Source: Hyphomicrobiales bacterium (GTDB lineage Bacteria > Pseudomonadota > Alphaproteobacteria > Rhizobiales > Rhizobiaceae). Taken from it: a DNA stretch of 64,000 nucleotides. Positions 17,942 through 27,169 of the stretch are shown here, piece after piece. The stretch covers positions 424,955-488,954 of the forward strand of contig UBUL01000018.1 in NCBI GenBank assembly GCA_900468625.1. Direction: 5' to 3'. A program made the position numbers and the translations under genes. Under the pieces are notes generated by a model. It did no database searches. It worked only from the letters and a program-made list of their open reading frames with translations, and had not been told where the DNA came from. The number at the start of each line of letters is the position of its first letter. The first letter of the stretch is position 1.

Positions 17942-20370
17942 ATCGACCGTCCAGGTTTGGCTGCAACAAAAGTATAGGGTCGCCCGGCGACGGCGCGCTC
18001 ATCCAAATCTTGAGCAATTTTACGAGAATGTGGCTCGTAATTAATCGGGCTATCACCAAATTTGAGCACTTTCTCAATTATCAAGCCACTCTTTTGGATG
18101 AAATCAGTATACTCTTCCACGGAGTATGCATTCTCACCACCGTAGAATTTTTGAAACGGGTGGCTTTTCAAAAATGCTTCCTTGTCATCACTATCAAAAA
18201 CAACGTGCTCGCGTACAAAAAGTGCTGTTCCGCCGGGTTTGAGCAGATCGAAGATGTTTTGAACGGCAAGGTAAGGATTGGAAAAATGATGCAGGGCCTG
18301 GCGACATAAAATTACATCGAAGCGTTTTTCTGTCTGATATGTAAGAATGTCAGCTCTTTCCCAGCTTAACCTGCCGAATATCGTTGGATCAATCCAAGCG
18401 CCGTGCCCGGCCATTGTCTCTACTGCATCGATACCACCTATCGGACCTTCTCCTGGCTCGATAGCAACGACCTGATACTTTTCAAGCGCAAAGGCAACAG
18501 CGCACACACCATTCCCAGCGCCCACATCCAATATGCTGGCAGGTTGTTCATGCCGATCAGCGATTATCCGCACCACCTCCCGAAACTCCTCACTATAACG
18601 GTACCGTTTGAGCGTGTCGGCGTAATCTTTGTGTATGTAGCTGTGCTTCAGCGTGTCCCGCATTGCTGGGTCACCATGCGCCGCCGCCAGCGTATCTTCC
18701 CAATTCCAATCACCGCGCGGCACGTAAGAAATAAAAGCCGCAGGATTCCCTCCGACAATGGTGAAAGGGGCAACATCCTTTGTTACAACTGATTTCGAAG
18801 CGACAACAGCGCCTCGACCGATTGTAACGCCCTTCATGATCGTCGCACCAAATCCGATCCATGCACGATCTTCGATGATGATCGGCGCGGCCGCCACATC
18901 ATTCCAGTCTTTGAACGCGCCATATTGGCCCGTCTCCACGCCCGACAACCAGTCTAACGCATCACTGGCCCTTAATTCTGGATCGAGAGGATGGGAATTG
19001 CTATCGATGATGGTCACATCCCAGGAAATCAGAACTTGATTGCCTATTTTAATGCCTTCCGGCTGGGTACAGATCATCATTGTTCCGTGCCCAATAGAAC
19101 TGAAATTACCGATCGAGATGGTGCCAACGCCTCGTTCAAAAATATAGCTTCCACCAACGAGACTGTGACTTCCGACTACCAAATAGTCGCGGTCCTCGGA
19201 CTGAAGGCGGACATCGACCCGAGCATGCTCAAGTCTGGAACCAACCCCCAAACGGTAATTTAGAGCGGGAACATGACCGGCTTCGATAACCTGACGCGCC
19301 CTCGTCCCAAACGACCGTGCTTTGCGCATAAAATGGCGTAACGACGTAATTATGCGAGCCCTGAAAGCGATACGCAGACGAGTGCGCCCCTTGGCCGACA
19401 TCAAAAGCTTGACGCCGCGCACCGTGGCCTTCTCGGACTTCGGCAAACGACCAACTATAGCGCCTCGAACGAAATCTATGCGAACCGGATCGCCTACCTT
19501 TTCAAGCAGGGCCAGATCTTCGGGGGTGATAAGTTTTCCCAGACGCTCGATAAACTCCTGGCGAAATGGCTCGGCGACGTGCGCTTCATAAAAGTTGCGG
19601 GGCGAGACATAGGAGGAGACCAGCTCGCTAAACTCCTCAAATTTACCAAAACGCTTAAATAGGTCGATGGATAGCTGGCGAACTGTCAGAAAATCGAATG
19701 CCTTGCGATCGTTGGCGTTCGTGGTCGAACCTCGACGCTGAAAATAAGCATAGGAGACCGGGGGATAAATGAAAACCCGCTCCGCTAAGAGCATCAGATG
19801 GATCGCGAACGGGTGATCCTCGTAGAAGACACCCTCAGCGAATACTATATCGTGATCGAGAAGCAACTGCCTCTTACAGATCAAGCGCCAAGGGGGCGTA
19901 TTCCAGCAGGATACGGAGGCGAATACATTTTCCGTTGCGGAAGGCTTTATGACCTTCCCAAGCAGCGCCGAGGCAATATGGGACTGCGGAACGTAACGAC
20001 CATCATCGAATGCGATGACGTAGTTCAGAACAATTACATCTGGAGAATATGCTGCTGACACCTTCGCTACACGCGGAACAGCGCCATCGAGCAACCAGTC
20101 GTCGCTGTCTACGAACCAAACATATTCGCCCTGCGCAGCCCTAACGCCTGCGTTTCTCGCGGCTCCTTGCCCGCTATTCGCTTGGTTGATCAACCGAATA
20201 ACGGAAAACCGCCGCGTCAATTTGTCGATTATCGCCGCAGAATCATCCGTTGAGCCATCATTAATGACAATAATCTCGTAGTCGGAAAAACTGCTAGCTG
20301 TGATGGATTCGATACATTTCTCTAGCAAGCTGCCAGTATTATAAACTGGTATGATGAATGAAAATTTCAT
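17938..20370 (-). CDS. Three-domain fusion: glycosyltransferase 2, hexapeptide acyltransferase-like, SAM methyltransferase
   Basis: An 810-residue protein. Residues 1-230: GT2 domain (FSFIIPVYNTGSLLEKCIESI, IIVINDGSTDDS, EYVWFVDSDDWL with metal-binding Asp). Residues 230-390: helical, basic linker. Residues 395-550: left-handed beta-helix of CatB/WcaF type (ISIGNFSSIGHGTMM, IIIEDRAWIGFGATIMKGVTIGRGAVVASKSVVTKDV, GNPAAFI). Residues 590-735: class I methyltransferase with motif I ILDVGAGNG and LCRQALHHFSNPY, ending in LLKPGGTALFVREHV. It may add a sugar and then modify it, for example as a methylated or acylated chain terminus (inference). Start chosen at MKFSF (20370); an in-frame ATG seven codons earlier exists. 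One continuous frame, so the fusion is not a sequencing split. Confidence 0.88.
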   Translation of the reverse strand: MKFSFIIPVYNTGSLLEKCIESITASSFSDYEIIVINDGSTDDSAAIIDKLTRRFSVIRLINQANSGQGAARNAGVRAAQGEYVWFVDSDDWLLDGAVPRVAKVSAAYSPDVIVLNYVIAFDDGRYVPQSHIASALLGKVIKPSATENVFASVSCWNTPPWRLICKRQLLLDHDIVFAEGVFYEDHPFAIHLMLLAERVFIYPPVSYAYFQRRGSTTNANDRKAFDFLTVRQLSIDLFKRFGKFEEFSELVSSYVSPRNFYEAHVAEPFRQEFIERLGKLITPEDLALLEKVGDPVRIDFVRGAIVGRLPKSEKATVRGVKLLMSAKGRTRLRIAFRARIITSLRHFMRKARSFGTRARQVIEAGHVPALNYRLGVGSRLEHARVDVRLQSEDRDYLVVGSHSLVGGSYIFERGVGTISIGNFSSIGHGTMMICTQPEGIKIGNQVLISWDVTIIDSNSHPLDPELRASDALDWLSGVETGQYGAFKDWNDVAAAPIIIEDRAWIGFGATIMKGVTIGRGAVVASKSVVTKDVAPFTIVGGNPAAFISYVPRGDWNWEDTLAAAHGDPAMRDTLKHSYIHKDYADTLKRYRYSEEFREVVRIIADRHEQPASILDVGAGNGVCAVAFALEKYQVVAIEPGEGPIGGIDAVETMAGHGAWIDPTIFGRLSWERADILTYQTEKRFDVILCRQALHHFSNPYLAVQNIFDLLKPGGTALFVREHVVFDSDDKEAFLKSHPFQKFYGGENAYSVEEYTDFIQKSGLIIEKVLKFGDSPINYEPHSRKIAQDLDERAVAGRPYTFVAAKPGRSI

Positions 20371-20475
20371 TTCTCGATTCCATTTCGGCAAGTGGGGCGA
20401 ATTCCGTATTCACTCTCCCCAGAAAAAAGCCGCGCTTGTGTTTGGCGCAATTTCAAGCTTGAATCTCGCCTACAT

Positions 20476-21231
20476 TCACCGCTCCACAGCATTGAGCAGG
20501 CCCTTGTACCAGACGGCATATGGCTGAACGAGCCACCACTTCAGAGGTACTCGGCCATAGTGCTTTTTGACAGTAGTTATGGCTTCCCGGTAGTGACGCC
20601 GCCTTTGCGAGCTGGTTTTTGTGAGTTCATGTTCCCGATTAACCGCTATGAATTTATCGACGTAACATAATGGTCCATCGAAGGCGTAGAGCCTCCACCA
20701 CAGATCGTAATCCATAACCATATGGAGATTTTCGTCGAGACCGTTCACACCTTCCCAGGAGCAGCGCCTTATCAGAGTTGCGGGTTGCGAAACGATACAG
20801 CGCACTGCCATTCGCTCCACCGAGAACGGCTCGGTCCAAATAGGTCGCTTCGAACCGCTTTTTTCTTTGACATTCCAGGCTCGACCATAGACCGCCGGCG
20901 CGGCTGGCTCGTTGTTCAAAGCGTCCAAAAGCGTACGCAGTCCGCCGGCAAGGAACCAGTCATCGCTGTTGAGCCAGCAGACAAATGGTGCGCTTCCTTT
21001 CGCAATCCCCTCGTTGATAGCCGCCGCCTGCCCGCGATCACCATGACTTCGCCATCCCGCAAGTCGATGTTCCCATCGACGGATAACATCTAGCGAATTG
21101 TCGGTTGACCCTCCGTCGAGCACAAATACTTCTACCGGCAAACCCTGCTCGAAGATTGAGCTTAGTGCATGCTCCAAAAATTTTCCTTGATTGAAAGATG
21201 GAACAGCGACGGTGACGAGTGCTGCAGTCAT
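20476..21231 (-). CDS. Glycosyltransferase family 2
   Basis: A 251-residue GT-A transferase beginning MTAALVTVAVPSFNQGKFLEHALSS, with VFVLDGGSTDNSLDVI, HGDRGQAAAINEG and PFVCWLNSDDWFLAGGL (metal-binding Asp pair). The ATG at 21231 follows the Fcl stop by one base (TGATATG), indicating coupled translation; longer frames through the Fcl gene were not preferred. About 105 bases separate it from the three-domain fusion gene downstream. Confidence 0.88.
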   Translation of the reverse strand: MTAALVTVAVPSFNQGKFLEHALSSIFEQGLPVEVFVLDGGSTDNSLDVIRRWEHRLAGWRSHGDRGQAAAINEGIAKGSAPFVCWLNSDDWFLAGGLRTLLDALNNEPAAPAVYGRAWNVKEKSGSKRPIWTEPFSVERMAVRCIVSQPATLIRRCSWEGVNGLDENLHMVMDYDLWWRLYAFDGPLCYVDKFIAVNREHELTKTSSQRRRHYREAITTVKKHYGRVPLKWWLVQPYAVWYKGLLNAVER

Positions 21232-21232
21232 A

Positions 21233-22168
21233 TCAAGAATCGACACTCCGAGACCGGAAATCGGCATAGGCTTTTGCGATGCCATCGCGAAGCGATGTTT
21301 TCGCCTTCCAGCCAAGTTTGTTTATACGATCGACGTTGAGAAGTTTGCGCGGCGTTCCATCCGGCTTGGAGCGATCGAAAACGATTTCTCCACTGAAATC
21401 GACGACATCCATGACAATTTCGGCAAGCTCCCTGATGGTCAGGTCGGTGCCCGTGCCGATATTGAATAATCCACCAGTGATCCCTTTCTCCATCAAGTAA
21501 ACACAGGCGTCCGCCATATCGTCGACATAGAGAAATTCTCTCATGGGTGTGCCGGAGCCCCAGACGACGAGTTGCGTGTCGCCACGCATCTTTGCCTCGT
21601 GAGCCTTTCGGATGAGTGCGGGTAGGACATGACTCTTATTCAAATCATAATTGTCATTCGGCCCATATAGATTCGTAGGCATCGCCGACACGTAACGCGT
21701 TCCGTATTGCACGTTGAAGCTATCGCAGAGTTTTACCCCCGCAATTTTGGCAATCGCGTAGGGTTCGTTTGTATTTTCAAGCAAGCCAGTAAGGAGATAG
21801 TCTTCTCGTATGGGCTGCGGGCAGTCACGGGGATAAATGCAGCTCGATCCCAGAAAGAGCATCCGGTCGACGCCTGCTTGGTGAGCTGCGCCGATAACAT
21901 TCGCTTCTATCAGGAGATTCTGATAGATAAAATCGGCGCGATAGGTATTGTTTGCATGAATGCCACCCACCTTGGCGGCGGCCATGAACACATAATCTGG
22001 CTTCTCGGATGCGAGAAACTCTGTCACCGACTGTTGGTTCGTTAGATCGAGTTCATTGTGTGTTCTCGTTACTATATTCGAATAGCCGTCTCGTTGAAGC
22101 TGCCTAACAATTGCGGATCCAACCATTCCACGATGGCCAGCAACATAAATCTTGTCATTTTTTTGCAT
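21233..22168 (-). CDS. fcl: GDP-L-fucose synthase
   Basis: A 311-residue SDR epimerase/reductase converting GDP-4-keto-6-deoxy-mannose to GDP-L-fucose with NADPH. Landmarks: [48 protein letters not shown] with the catalytic Ser/Cys, [15 protein letters not shown] with Tyr and Lys, and [14 protein letters not shown]. It lies four bases downstream of gmd, so the two successive enzymes are co-expressed. GDP-fucose is a known building block of rhizobial O-antigen and Nod factor; here the O-antigen context favours the former. Confidence 0.96.
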   Translation of the reverse strand: MQKNDKIYVAGHRGMVGSAIVRQLQRDGYSNIVTRTHNELDLTNQQSVTEFLASEKPDYVFMAAAKVGGIHANNTYRADFIYQNLLIEANVIGAAHQAGVDRMLFLGSSCIYPRDCPQPIREDYLLTGLLENTNEPYAIAKIAGVKLCDSFNVQYGTRYVSAMPTNLYGPNDNYDLNKSHVLPALIRKAHEAKMRGDTQLVVWGSGTPMREFLYVDDMADACVYLMEKGITGGLFNIGTGTDLTIRELAEIVMDVVDFSGEIVFDRSKPDGTPRKLLNVDRINKLGWKAKTSLRDGIAKAYADFRSRSVDS

Positions 22169-22171
22169 GGA

Positions 22172-23254
22172 TCACTCGTGATAGTCGTACGCTGAGAAGC
22201 CATGGCGCTTCACGAGTTCGTCCCGTTCAGCCGACTTCATATCTTCCAGCATCATTTCGGAGACTAGTTCTTCAAAGGTGATCCTCGGTGTCCATCCGAG
22301 TTTCTGCTGCGCTTTGCTCGGATCACCCAACAAGGTTTCTACTTCCGTCGGCCGGAAATAACGCGGGTCAACCGATACAATGCATTTGCCGCTTTCATCA
22401 TATCCCTTCTCATCGACACCTTCGCCCTTCCATGTTACGATAATCCCGATTTCTCGGGCGGCCGCGTCTACAAACTCGCGAACGCTATACTGTACACCTG
22501 TCGCAATTACGAAGTCTTCAGGCTGCTCCTGCTGAAGCATCAACCACTGCATCTCGACATAGTCTTTCGCATGACCCCAATCGCGGCGCGCATCAAGGTT
22601 ACCGAGATAAAGACAATCCTGAAGACCCAGCTTAATGCGAGCCAAAGCACGCGTGATCTTGCGAGTGACAAACGTTTCGCCGCGAACCGGACTCTCATGG
22701 TTAAACAAAATGCCATTACATGCATATATGCCATACGCTTCGCGATAGTTGACCGTTATCCAGTAAGCGTAAAGCTTCGCAACCGCGTAGGGCGATCGCG
22801 GATAAAATGGCGTGGTCTCGCGCTGCGGTATCTCTTGAACCAACCCGTATAGTTCTGAGGTCGAGGCTTGATAGAAACGTGTCTTTTTCTCAAGCCTCAA
22901 AATTCGAATGGCCTCGAGAATGCGCAACGCACCCAAAGCGTCAGAATTGGCAGTATATTCCGGCTCCTCGAAGGAAACAGCCACATGAGACTGAGCGGCG
23001 AGATTGTATACTTCATCAGGCTGAACCTGCTGGATGATTCGCACCAAACTGGAAGAGTCCGTCATATCACCATAATGAAGGATAAATCGACGATCCTGAT
23101 CATGGGGATCCTGATAGAGGTGATCAATACGATCCGTATTAAAGATCGAAGATCGCCTCTTGATACCATGCACCTCATAGCCTTTTTCCAACAGAAGCGA
23201 TGCGAGATAAGAGCCGTCTTGACCCGTTACACCGGTGATGAGCGCTTTTTTCAT
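22172..23254 (-). CDS. gmd: GDP-mannose 4,6-dehydratase
   Basis: A 360-residue extended SDR dehydratase giving GDP-4-keto-6-deoxymannose. Family landmarks: [71 protein letters not shown] (catalytic Thr-Ser-Glu), [12 protein letters not shown] (Tyr, Lys), [20 protein letters not shown] and [14 protein letters not shown]. The ATG at 23254 is the canonical start; a longer frame has no family support. It is the first gene of the minus-strand polysaccharide operon. Confidence 0.97.
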   Translation of the reverse strand: MKKALITGVTGQDGSYLASLLLEKGYEVHGIKRRSSIFNTDRIDHLYQDPHDQDRRFILHYGDMTDSSSLVRIIQQVQPDEVYNLAAQSHVAVSFEEPEYTANSDALGALRILEAIRILRLEKKTRFYQASTSELYGLVQEIPQRETTPFYPRSPYAVAKLYAYWITVNYREAYGIYACNGILFNHESPVRGETFVTRKITRALARIKLGLQDCLYLGNLDARRDWGHAKDYVEMQWLMLQQEQPEDFVIATGVQYSVREFVDAAAREIGIIVTWKGEGVDEKGYDESGKCIVSVDPRYFRPTEVETLLGDPSKAQQKLGWTPRITFEELVSEMMLEDMKSAERDELVKRHGFSAYDYHE

Positions 23255-23726
23255 CCGTAGTCTACTTTCCTGATACAATACTTGAGTTCGGTTTTCACGA
23301 TCGGTTGAGTCCACTAGGCAAAACCAATACGCCCAATCCACCTCATGGCATCACGCAACTTAACCGTACGATCGCTGCGTAAAATACCGAGATTATTCTC
23401 TATCCGCGCTTCTACCCTCGCACGACCATCCTCGATTAATAGCCGCCACAACACGCTACACAACTAAAAGAGTCGACGTCCACCCTCGAACAAATCCTAA
23501 ATATGAGCGCTCCATTGATTAGAGATCGCACAAAACGCTTCATATTCGCCTCCTGCTCCAGCTTCGCCACCTACACGAACTACCACGCTAAAGATACTAT
23601 TTATGGCCGAGTTAAGGTCGAGACCGTTGAAAATCGAGGAGGTGCTTCAGTATAAGGCTACGCAAAATCAGAGAAATAACTAAATTTCCTGCTATAATTT
23701 TACGATTTGCACCTAGAAGCTTAATT
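23255..23726. other. AT-rich region upstream of gmd, possible 35-codon frame
   Basis: This 470-base stretch should hold the promoter of the gmd-fcl operon. On the minus strand an ATG at 23543 with AGGAGG six bases upstream opens a frame to 23436 encoding 35 residues (starts MKRFVRSLINGALIF, Cys-rich end). The ribosome site is excellent, but no family was recognised; it could be a leader peptide or the remnant of a deleted polysaccharide gene. Nothing else was identified. Confidence 0.35.
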
Positions 23727-23800
23727 TGGCTGGGAAACCTGGATTCGAACCAAGATTAACGGAGTCAGAGTCCGCTGTTCTACCATTGAACTATTTCCCA
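23727..23800 (-). tRNA. tRNA-Gln (CTG anticodon)
   Basis: On the minus strand the acceptor stem TGGGAAA (23800-23794) pairs with TTTCCCA. The anticodon stem GCGGA/TCCGT closes the seven-base loop CTCTGAC with anticodon CTG, and the T-arm has GGTTCGAATCC. Discriminator G and an encoded CCA end at 23727. Its 3' end faces the polysaccharide block, the usual side for island integration, but no integrase or duplicated 3' end was found. Confidence 0.95.
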
Positions 23801-24038
23801 ACAGCCGCCGGGCGTTGGATGCCCCTGCGGGGAAAGTAGCGCCTCTATAATCGAATTTGCCGCGGATGCAAATACTTTAACGCATGCATGTGCGATTTTT
23901 TGAGGGGGCGGCAAAAGTGGATGATGGCTCTCGAATCGATGTGCCGCCGATGGGTTTTTAAGCGATGCCGCCGTCATTGCCCCTGACGTTCGTATGAGAA
24001 GCGGTTTCGCCGCACAGCCGACGGCAGGTTCGATCGCG

Positions 24039-24674
24039 TCACCAGCGCAGGAGGCGCTTGCCGAGGATATAGCCGGCAGCCGTCACCATGGCGATCGCGA
24101 TCGGATACCAGAGCAGGACGAAAAGCGGGCTGTCATCCGTGCAGTTGGAGGCGTAGAAGGTCGCGGCGATGCCGCTGGCGGCAAGGCCGGCGACGGCGCC
24201 GGCCGCACCCGGTTTTTCGGGCGCACCATGGCGCAGTGCCATAAGGAAGCAGGCGAGCGGGCCGATCGAGAGCAGCGGGATGAGCGTCAGGCAGAAGCGG
24301 GCATTGTGCCCGATCATCCGCGCGCTCCAGCTGTCGGCCGGCATGACGGCCATTTCGGCGGCAGCGGCGGCAAGCAGCAGGAGGGGTGCGGCGAGAAGCG
24401 TCCAGCCCCAGAGGCGCAGCGATACGCCGGGCCGGCCGATGCGGAAGACGACGGCGCAAGCCGTTGCGGCAAGTGCGATGGTCACGACGAACTTGAACAG
24501 GAAGCGGATCGTCTCCATCGCGGTATCGATATCGGCGCGAAAGCCGATGATGGCGAAGAAAAGACCGCCGCTGATCAGGATGCCCGCGATGACCGCCAAG
24601 GTCAGGGCCTTGCCGATCCGCGTGCGGACCGGCGTATCCTGCGCCAGAAGATTGATGAGGTCATCGGTTTTCAC
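24039..24674 (-). CDS. Membrane anti-sigma factor, NrsF/DUF1109 family
   Basis: A 211-residue inner-membrane protein with six hydrophobic segments (for example LTLAVIAGILISGGLFFAII and LFVLLWYPIAIAMVTAAGYI) and a short cytoplasmic N-terminus KTDDLINLLAQD, the DUF1109 pattern. In Caulobacter the homologue NrsF holds the ECF16 sigma factor SigF inactive at the membrane, with conserved cysteines needed for release; Cys in the ACAVVFRIG and SNCTDDSPLF segments fits this. The GTG start at 24674 lies within the end of the sigma gene (14-base overlap), with GGAG upstream, so the two are translationally coupled. Confidence 0.88.
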   Translation of the reverse strand: MKTDDLINLLAQDTPVRTRIGKALTLAVIAGILISGGLFFAIIGFRADIDTAMETIRFLFKFVVTIALAATACAVVFRIGRPGVSLRLWGWTLLAAPLLLLAAAAAEMAVMPADSWSARMIGHNARFCLTLIPLLSIGPLACFLMALRHGAPEKPGAAGAVAGLAASGIAATFYASNCTDDSPLFVLLWYPIAIAMVTAAGYILGKRLLRW

Positions 24675-25227
24675 TGGTCTCACTCCGATACAAAGCCGCA
24701 AGCGCCTTCAACGCGCGGTGCAGCGCCACGCGCACCGCCCCTTCCGTCATCCTCAGCCTGTCCGCCGTTTCCCGGACACTGCTGCCTTCGACGGAAATCG
24801 AGCGTACGATCGTTTTCTGCGGATCTTTCAGCAGCTCCAGCATACGATCGACATCGAACCGATCCAGGGGATCAGTATGCTCTTCCGCCTCCAGAAAATC
24901 GATCACATCGTCGATCGGCACACTCATATGTCGTCCACGCCGCCTGAGGCTGTCGATCAGCTTGTTGCGCACGATCGTCGACAGCCAGGGTCCGATCGGA
25001 CGCGATGAATCCCACGTACCGCGCTTGAGATGGACGGCCAGCAGCACCTCCTGCACCACGTCCTCGGCCTCGCTCGCCGGCGCCCCCAGCTGATCGCAGC
25101 GCCTTTTCGCCATGGCGCGCAGATGCGGCGTCACCGCGGACAGGAAACGGTGGTAGGCCTGCGCATCGCCGGCAATCGCGGCGCGCATCCAGACTGCCCA
25201 TTCCTCTTCACGTGCCGAATGATTCAT
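24661..25227 (-). CDS. ECF-type RNA polymerase sigma factor (ECF16/SigF-like)
   Basis: A 188-residue group-4 sigma factor. Region 2 (ASEAEDVVQEVLLAVHLKRGTWDSSRPIG..WLSTIVRNKLIDSLRRRGR) binds the -10 element; region 4 (SVRETADRLRMTEGAVRVALHRALKAL) is the -35-binding helix-turn-helix. The WLSTIVRNKLID wording with a DUF1109 partner places it in ECF16, the group of Caulobacter SigF (heavy-metal and oxidative stress). Its own upstream region and that of the divergent bufferin operon share GTAACR-N16-CGTA, so autoregulation is expected. The specific inducer is not readable. Confidence 0.93.
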   Translation of the reverse strand: MNHSAREEEWAVWMRAAIAGDAQAYHRFLSAVTPHLRAMAKRRCDQLGAPASEAEDVVQEVLLAVHLKRGTWDSSRPIGPWLSTIVRNKLIDSLRRRGRHMSVPIDDVIDFLEAEEHTDPLDRFDVDRMLELLKDPQKTIVRSISVEGSSVRETADRLRMTEGAVRVALHRALKALAALYRSETSENR

Positions 25228-25240
25228 CCGACATCTCCTC

Positions 25241-25266
25241 TACGCAAGACCGCAGGCTTTCGTTAC
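25241..25266 (-). promoter_or_regulatory. Predicted ECF16 promoter of the sigma/anti-sigma operon
   Basis: On the minus strand GTAACG (25266-25261), exactly 16 bases, then CGTA (25244-25241), immediately upstream of the sigma gene. Same layout as the element at 25444-25469, and close to GTAACC-N16-CGAA recalled for Caulobacter SigF. Confidence 0.7.
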
Positions 25267-25443
25267 CGGCAACGGCACTTATTTTTCAAGCCATTTCGTT
25301 GCCACCGGCAACCGCCGGCCTCTTGCGCCTTCCGCCTTACGCAGATCGGACACGCCGCCATGACGCATTCGCATGACCGCATTCGAGGCAGATAGCCGGC
25401 GCACTAAAATCGGCATCGTCTCGAAAAAAATTTCGATGCGGCT

Positions 25444-25469
25444 GTAACATCGGGCCGACACGCTCCGTA
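25444..25469 (+). promoter_or_regulatory. Predicted ECF16 promoter of the bufferin operon
   Basis: GTAACA (25444-25449), 16 bases, CGTA (25466-25469), giving a leader of about 45 bases before the first DUF2282 gene. It mirrors the element upstream of the sigma gene itself. Confidence 0.7.
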
Positions 25470-25519
25470 GACCCTGATGCAAGCCAATGATGGCTCGCAT
25501 CCATCTAGGAGACAGATCC

Positions 25520-25786
25520 ATGAAGAACAGCATCATCACCCTGGCTATCGCAGGCTCGATCGCATCCGCACTTGCATCCGTCGCCGTCCCGGCATCGGCC
25601 GCCGATACCAAGGAAAAGTGCTACGGCGTCGCCCTTAAGGGCCAGAACGACTGCGCGGCCGGCAAGCATGATTGCGCCGGCAAGTCGACCATGAGCTACG
25701 ACAAGATGTCCTTCAAGCTCGTCCCGACCGGCACCTGCACCTCCATGAAGACCCCGAATGGCCATGGCTCGCTGACCCCGGCCTGA
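25520..25786 (+). CDS. bufA1: Bufferin-type RiPP precursor (DUF2282), copy 1
   Basis: An 88-residue secreted peptide: signal peptide to about residue 27 (ending VPASA), then a 60-residue core with four Cys (34, 45, 52, 73) in [16 protein letters not shown] and GTC, and the terminal block KTPNGHGSL. This is the DUF2282 pattern. In recently described bufferins such peptides are modified at Cys by a DUF692/DUF2063 enzyme pair to bind copper and are exported to the periplasm; the function here is by homology. Start at 25520 follows AGGAG with eight-base spacing; an earlier in-frame ATG lacks a site. Probable SigF-type promoter 50 bases upstream. Confidence 0.92.
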   Translation: MKNSIITLAIAGSIASALASVAVPASAADTKEKCYGVALKGQNDCAAGKHDCAGKSTMSYDKMSFKLVPTGTCTSMKTPNGHGSLTPA

Positions 25787-25832
25787 TCGGAAACCGGATC
25801 CGTTGTCAATCATCGCTCGCAAGGAGTTTGTC

Positions 25833-26117
25833 ATGAGCAAGATGTCCGCACTCGCCCTGGCCGCATCGGTTGCCGCCGCGGTGACGCTGGCTGCCGGCGC
25901 AACGACCGCCTCGGCCGCAGACGCCAAGGAAAAATGCTACGGCGTCGCCCTCAAAGGCCAGAACGATTGCGCCGCCGGCCCCGGCACGACCTGCGCCGGC
26001 ACGTCGAAGGTCGATTACCAGCGTAACTCGTGGAAGCTGGTTCCCGCCGGGACCTGCGAGACGATCAAGACGCCGAACGGCCATGGAACCCTGGCACAGG
26101 GGCCGGCACCGGTCTGA
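25833..26117 (+). CDS. bufA2: Bufferin-type RiPP precursor (DUF2282), copy 2
   Basis: A 94-residue paralogue of the preceding gene: signal peptide to about residue 28, then [18 protein letters not shown] identical over 18 residues to copy 1, Cys at 35, 46, 54 and 75, and KTPNGHGTL near the end. The spacer between Cys2 and Cys3 is one residue longer (PGTTC versus KHDC). ATG at 25833 follows AAGGAG. It lies 46 bases after copy 1, so a tandem duplication within one operon is likely; two substrates for a single modifying enzyme pair. Confidence 0.92.
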   Translation: MSKMSALALAASVAAAVTLAAGATTASAADAKEKCYGVALKGQNDCAAGPGTTCAGTSKVDYQRNSWKLVPAGTCETIKTPNGHGTLAQGPAPV

Positions 26118-26304
26118 CAGGCAGCGCGAACGCGTGGGCGGCGCATCCTTTCACAGGCGCCGCCTACACTTCGAGCGGAATGACCCCAGAGCATTTTCGT
26201 CTCAAAGGGAATCGCGGAAACGCTCGATCTCTTTATTTTCAAGTAAGTCCGGACGCAAAACCGCTTCGCGCATTTGCCGGAATTGCTCTCACCCGGAGGC
26301 CGCA

Positions 26305-27159
26305 ATGAAACCGTCGGAACTTCCCCGCCGTGCAGGCGTCGGCTTCAAGCCGGAGCATTTTTCTGCGATCGATGCCGAAAGCCAGCCCATCGGCTTCTTC
26401 GAAATCCATGCCGAAAACTATATGGGCGCCGGCGGTCCGCCGCATGCGCGGCTCGGCAGGCTGCGTGAGGATTATGCCCTGTCCATCCACGGTGTCGGCC
26501 TTTCCATCGGCTCGATGCAGCCGCTCGATGCCGATCACCTCGCCCGCCTGAAGATCGTCTGCGATCGTTATGAGCCCGAGAGCTTTTCGGAACATCTCGC
26601 CTGGTCGAGCCATGACACCACTTTCCTCAACGACCTCCTGCCCCTGCCCTATACCGAGGCGACGCTCAGGCAGGTCTGCGCTCACATCGATGAGGTTCAG
26701 GCACTGCTCGACCGCCAGATGCTATTGGAGAATCCGGCTACCTATCTGCTCTTCGAGGAAAGCACGATCGAGGAGACGGAATTTCTCGCCGACGTCGTCC
26801 GCCGCACCGGTTGCGGTCTGCTGCTCGACGTCAACAATGTCTTCGTCGCCGCCACCAATCATCACATGGACGCACGCGCCTATATCGAGCGCTTCCCGGT
26901 GCAATGGGTGCGCGAGATCCATCTGAGCGGCCATTGTGAGACCATCGACGATTCAGGAGCACCGCTTTTGATCGACAGCCATGACACGCCGGTCAAGGAT
27001 CCGGTCTGGACGCTATATGAGGAGCTGATCGGTCGGACCGGGCCGATCGCCAGCCTGATCGAATGGGACAACGACGTGCCGGAATGGACGGTTCTGAGAG
27101 CAGAGGCCGAAGCCGCCGAGGCTATTATGAAGCGCGCCGCCGCACGTCGGGCAGCCTGA
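26305..27159 (+). CDS. bufB: DUF692 multinuclear non-heme iron oxidative enzyme (MNIO), bufferin-modifying
   Basis: A 284-residue TIM-barrel enzyme of the DUF692/MNIO family, which uses two or three iron atoms to modify Cys in peptide precursors. Expected ligand and active-site blocks are all visible: [11 protein letters not shown] (E33, H35, E37), LSIHGVGLS (H62), SEHLAWS (95-101), ENPATYL (142-), [10 protein letters not shown] (D175, N177), REIHLSGH (H206, H210), DSHDTPV (D224, H226) and LIEWDNDVP (253-). The ATG at 26305 has CGGAGG upstream; 187 bases without a gene separate it from the second precursor. Substrates should be the two DUF2282 peptides. Confidence 0.95.
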   Translation: MKPSELPRRAGVGFKPEHFSAIDAESQPIGFFEIHAENYMGAGGPPHARLGRLREDYALSIHGVGLSIGSMQPLDADHLARLKIVCDRYEPESFSEHLAWSSHDTTFLNDLLPLPYTEATLRQVCAHIDEVQALLDRQMLLENPATYLLFEESTIEETEFLADVVRRTGCGLLLDVNNVFVAATNHHMDARAYIERFPVQWVREIHLSGHCETIDDSGAPLLIDSHDTPVKDPVWTLYEELIGRTGPIASLIEWDNDVPEWTVLRAEAEAAEAIMKRAAARRAA

Positions 27160-27169
27160 GGAGAACATA

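Noticed and set aside
23727..23800. Integrated genomic island with att sites at tRNA-Gln
   Set aside because: The orientation fits, but no second copy of the tRNA 3' end and no integrase was found in the window; kept only as a hypothesis about the AT-rich block.
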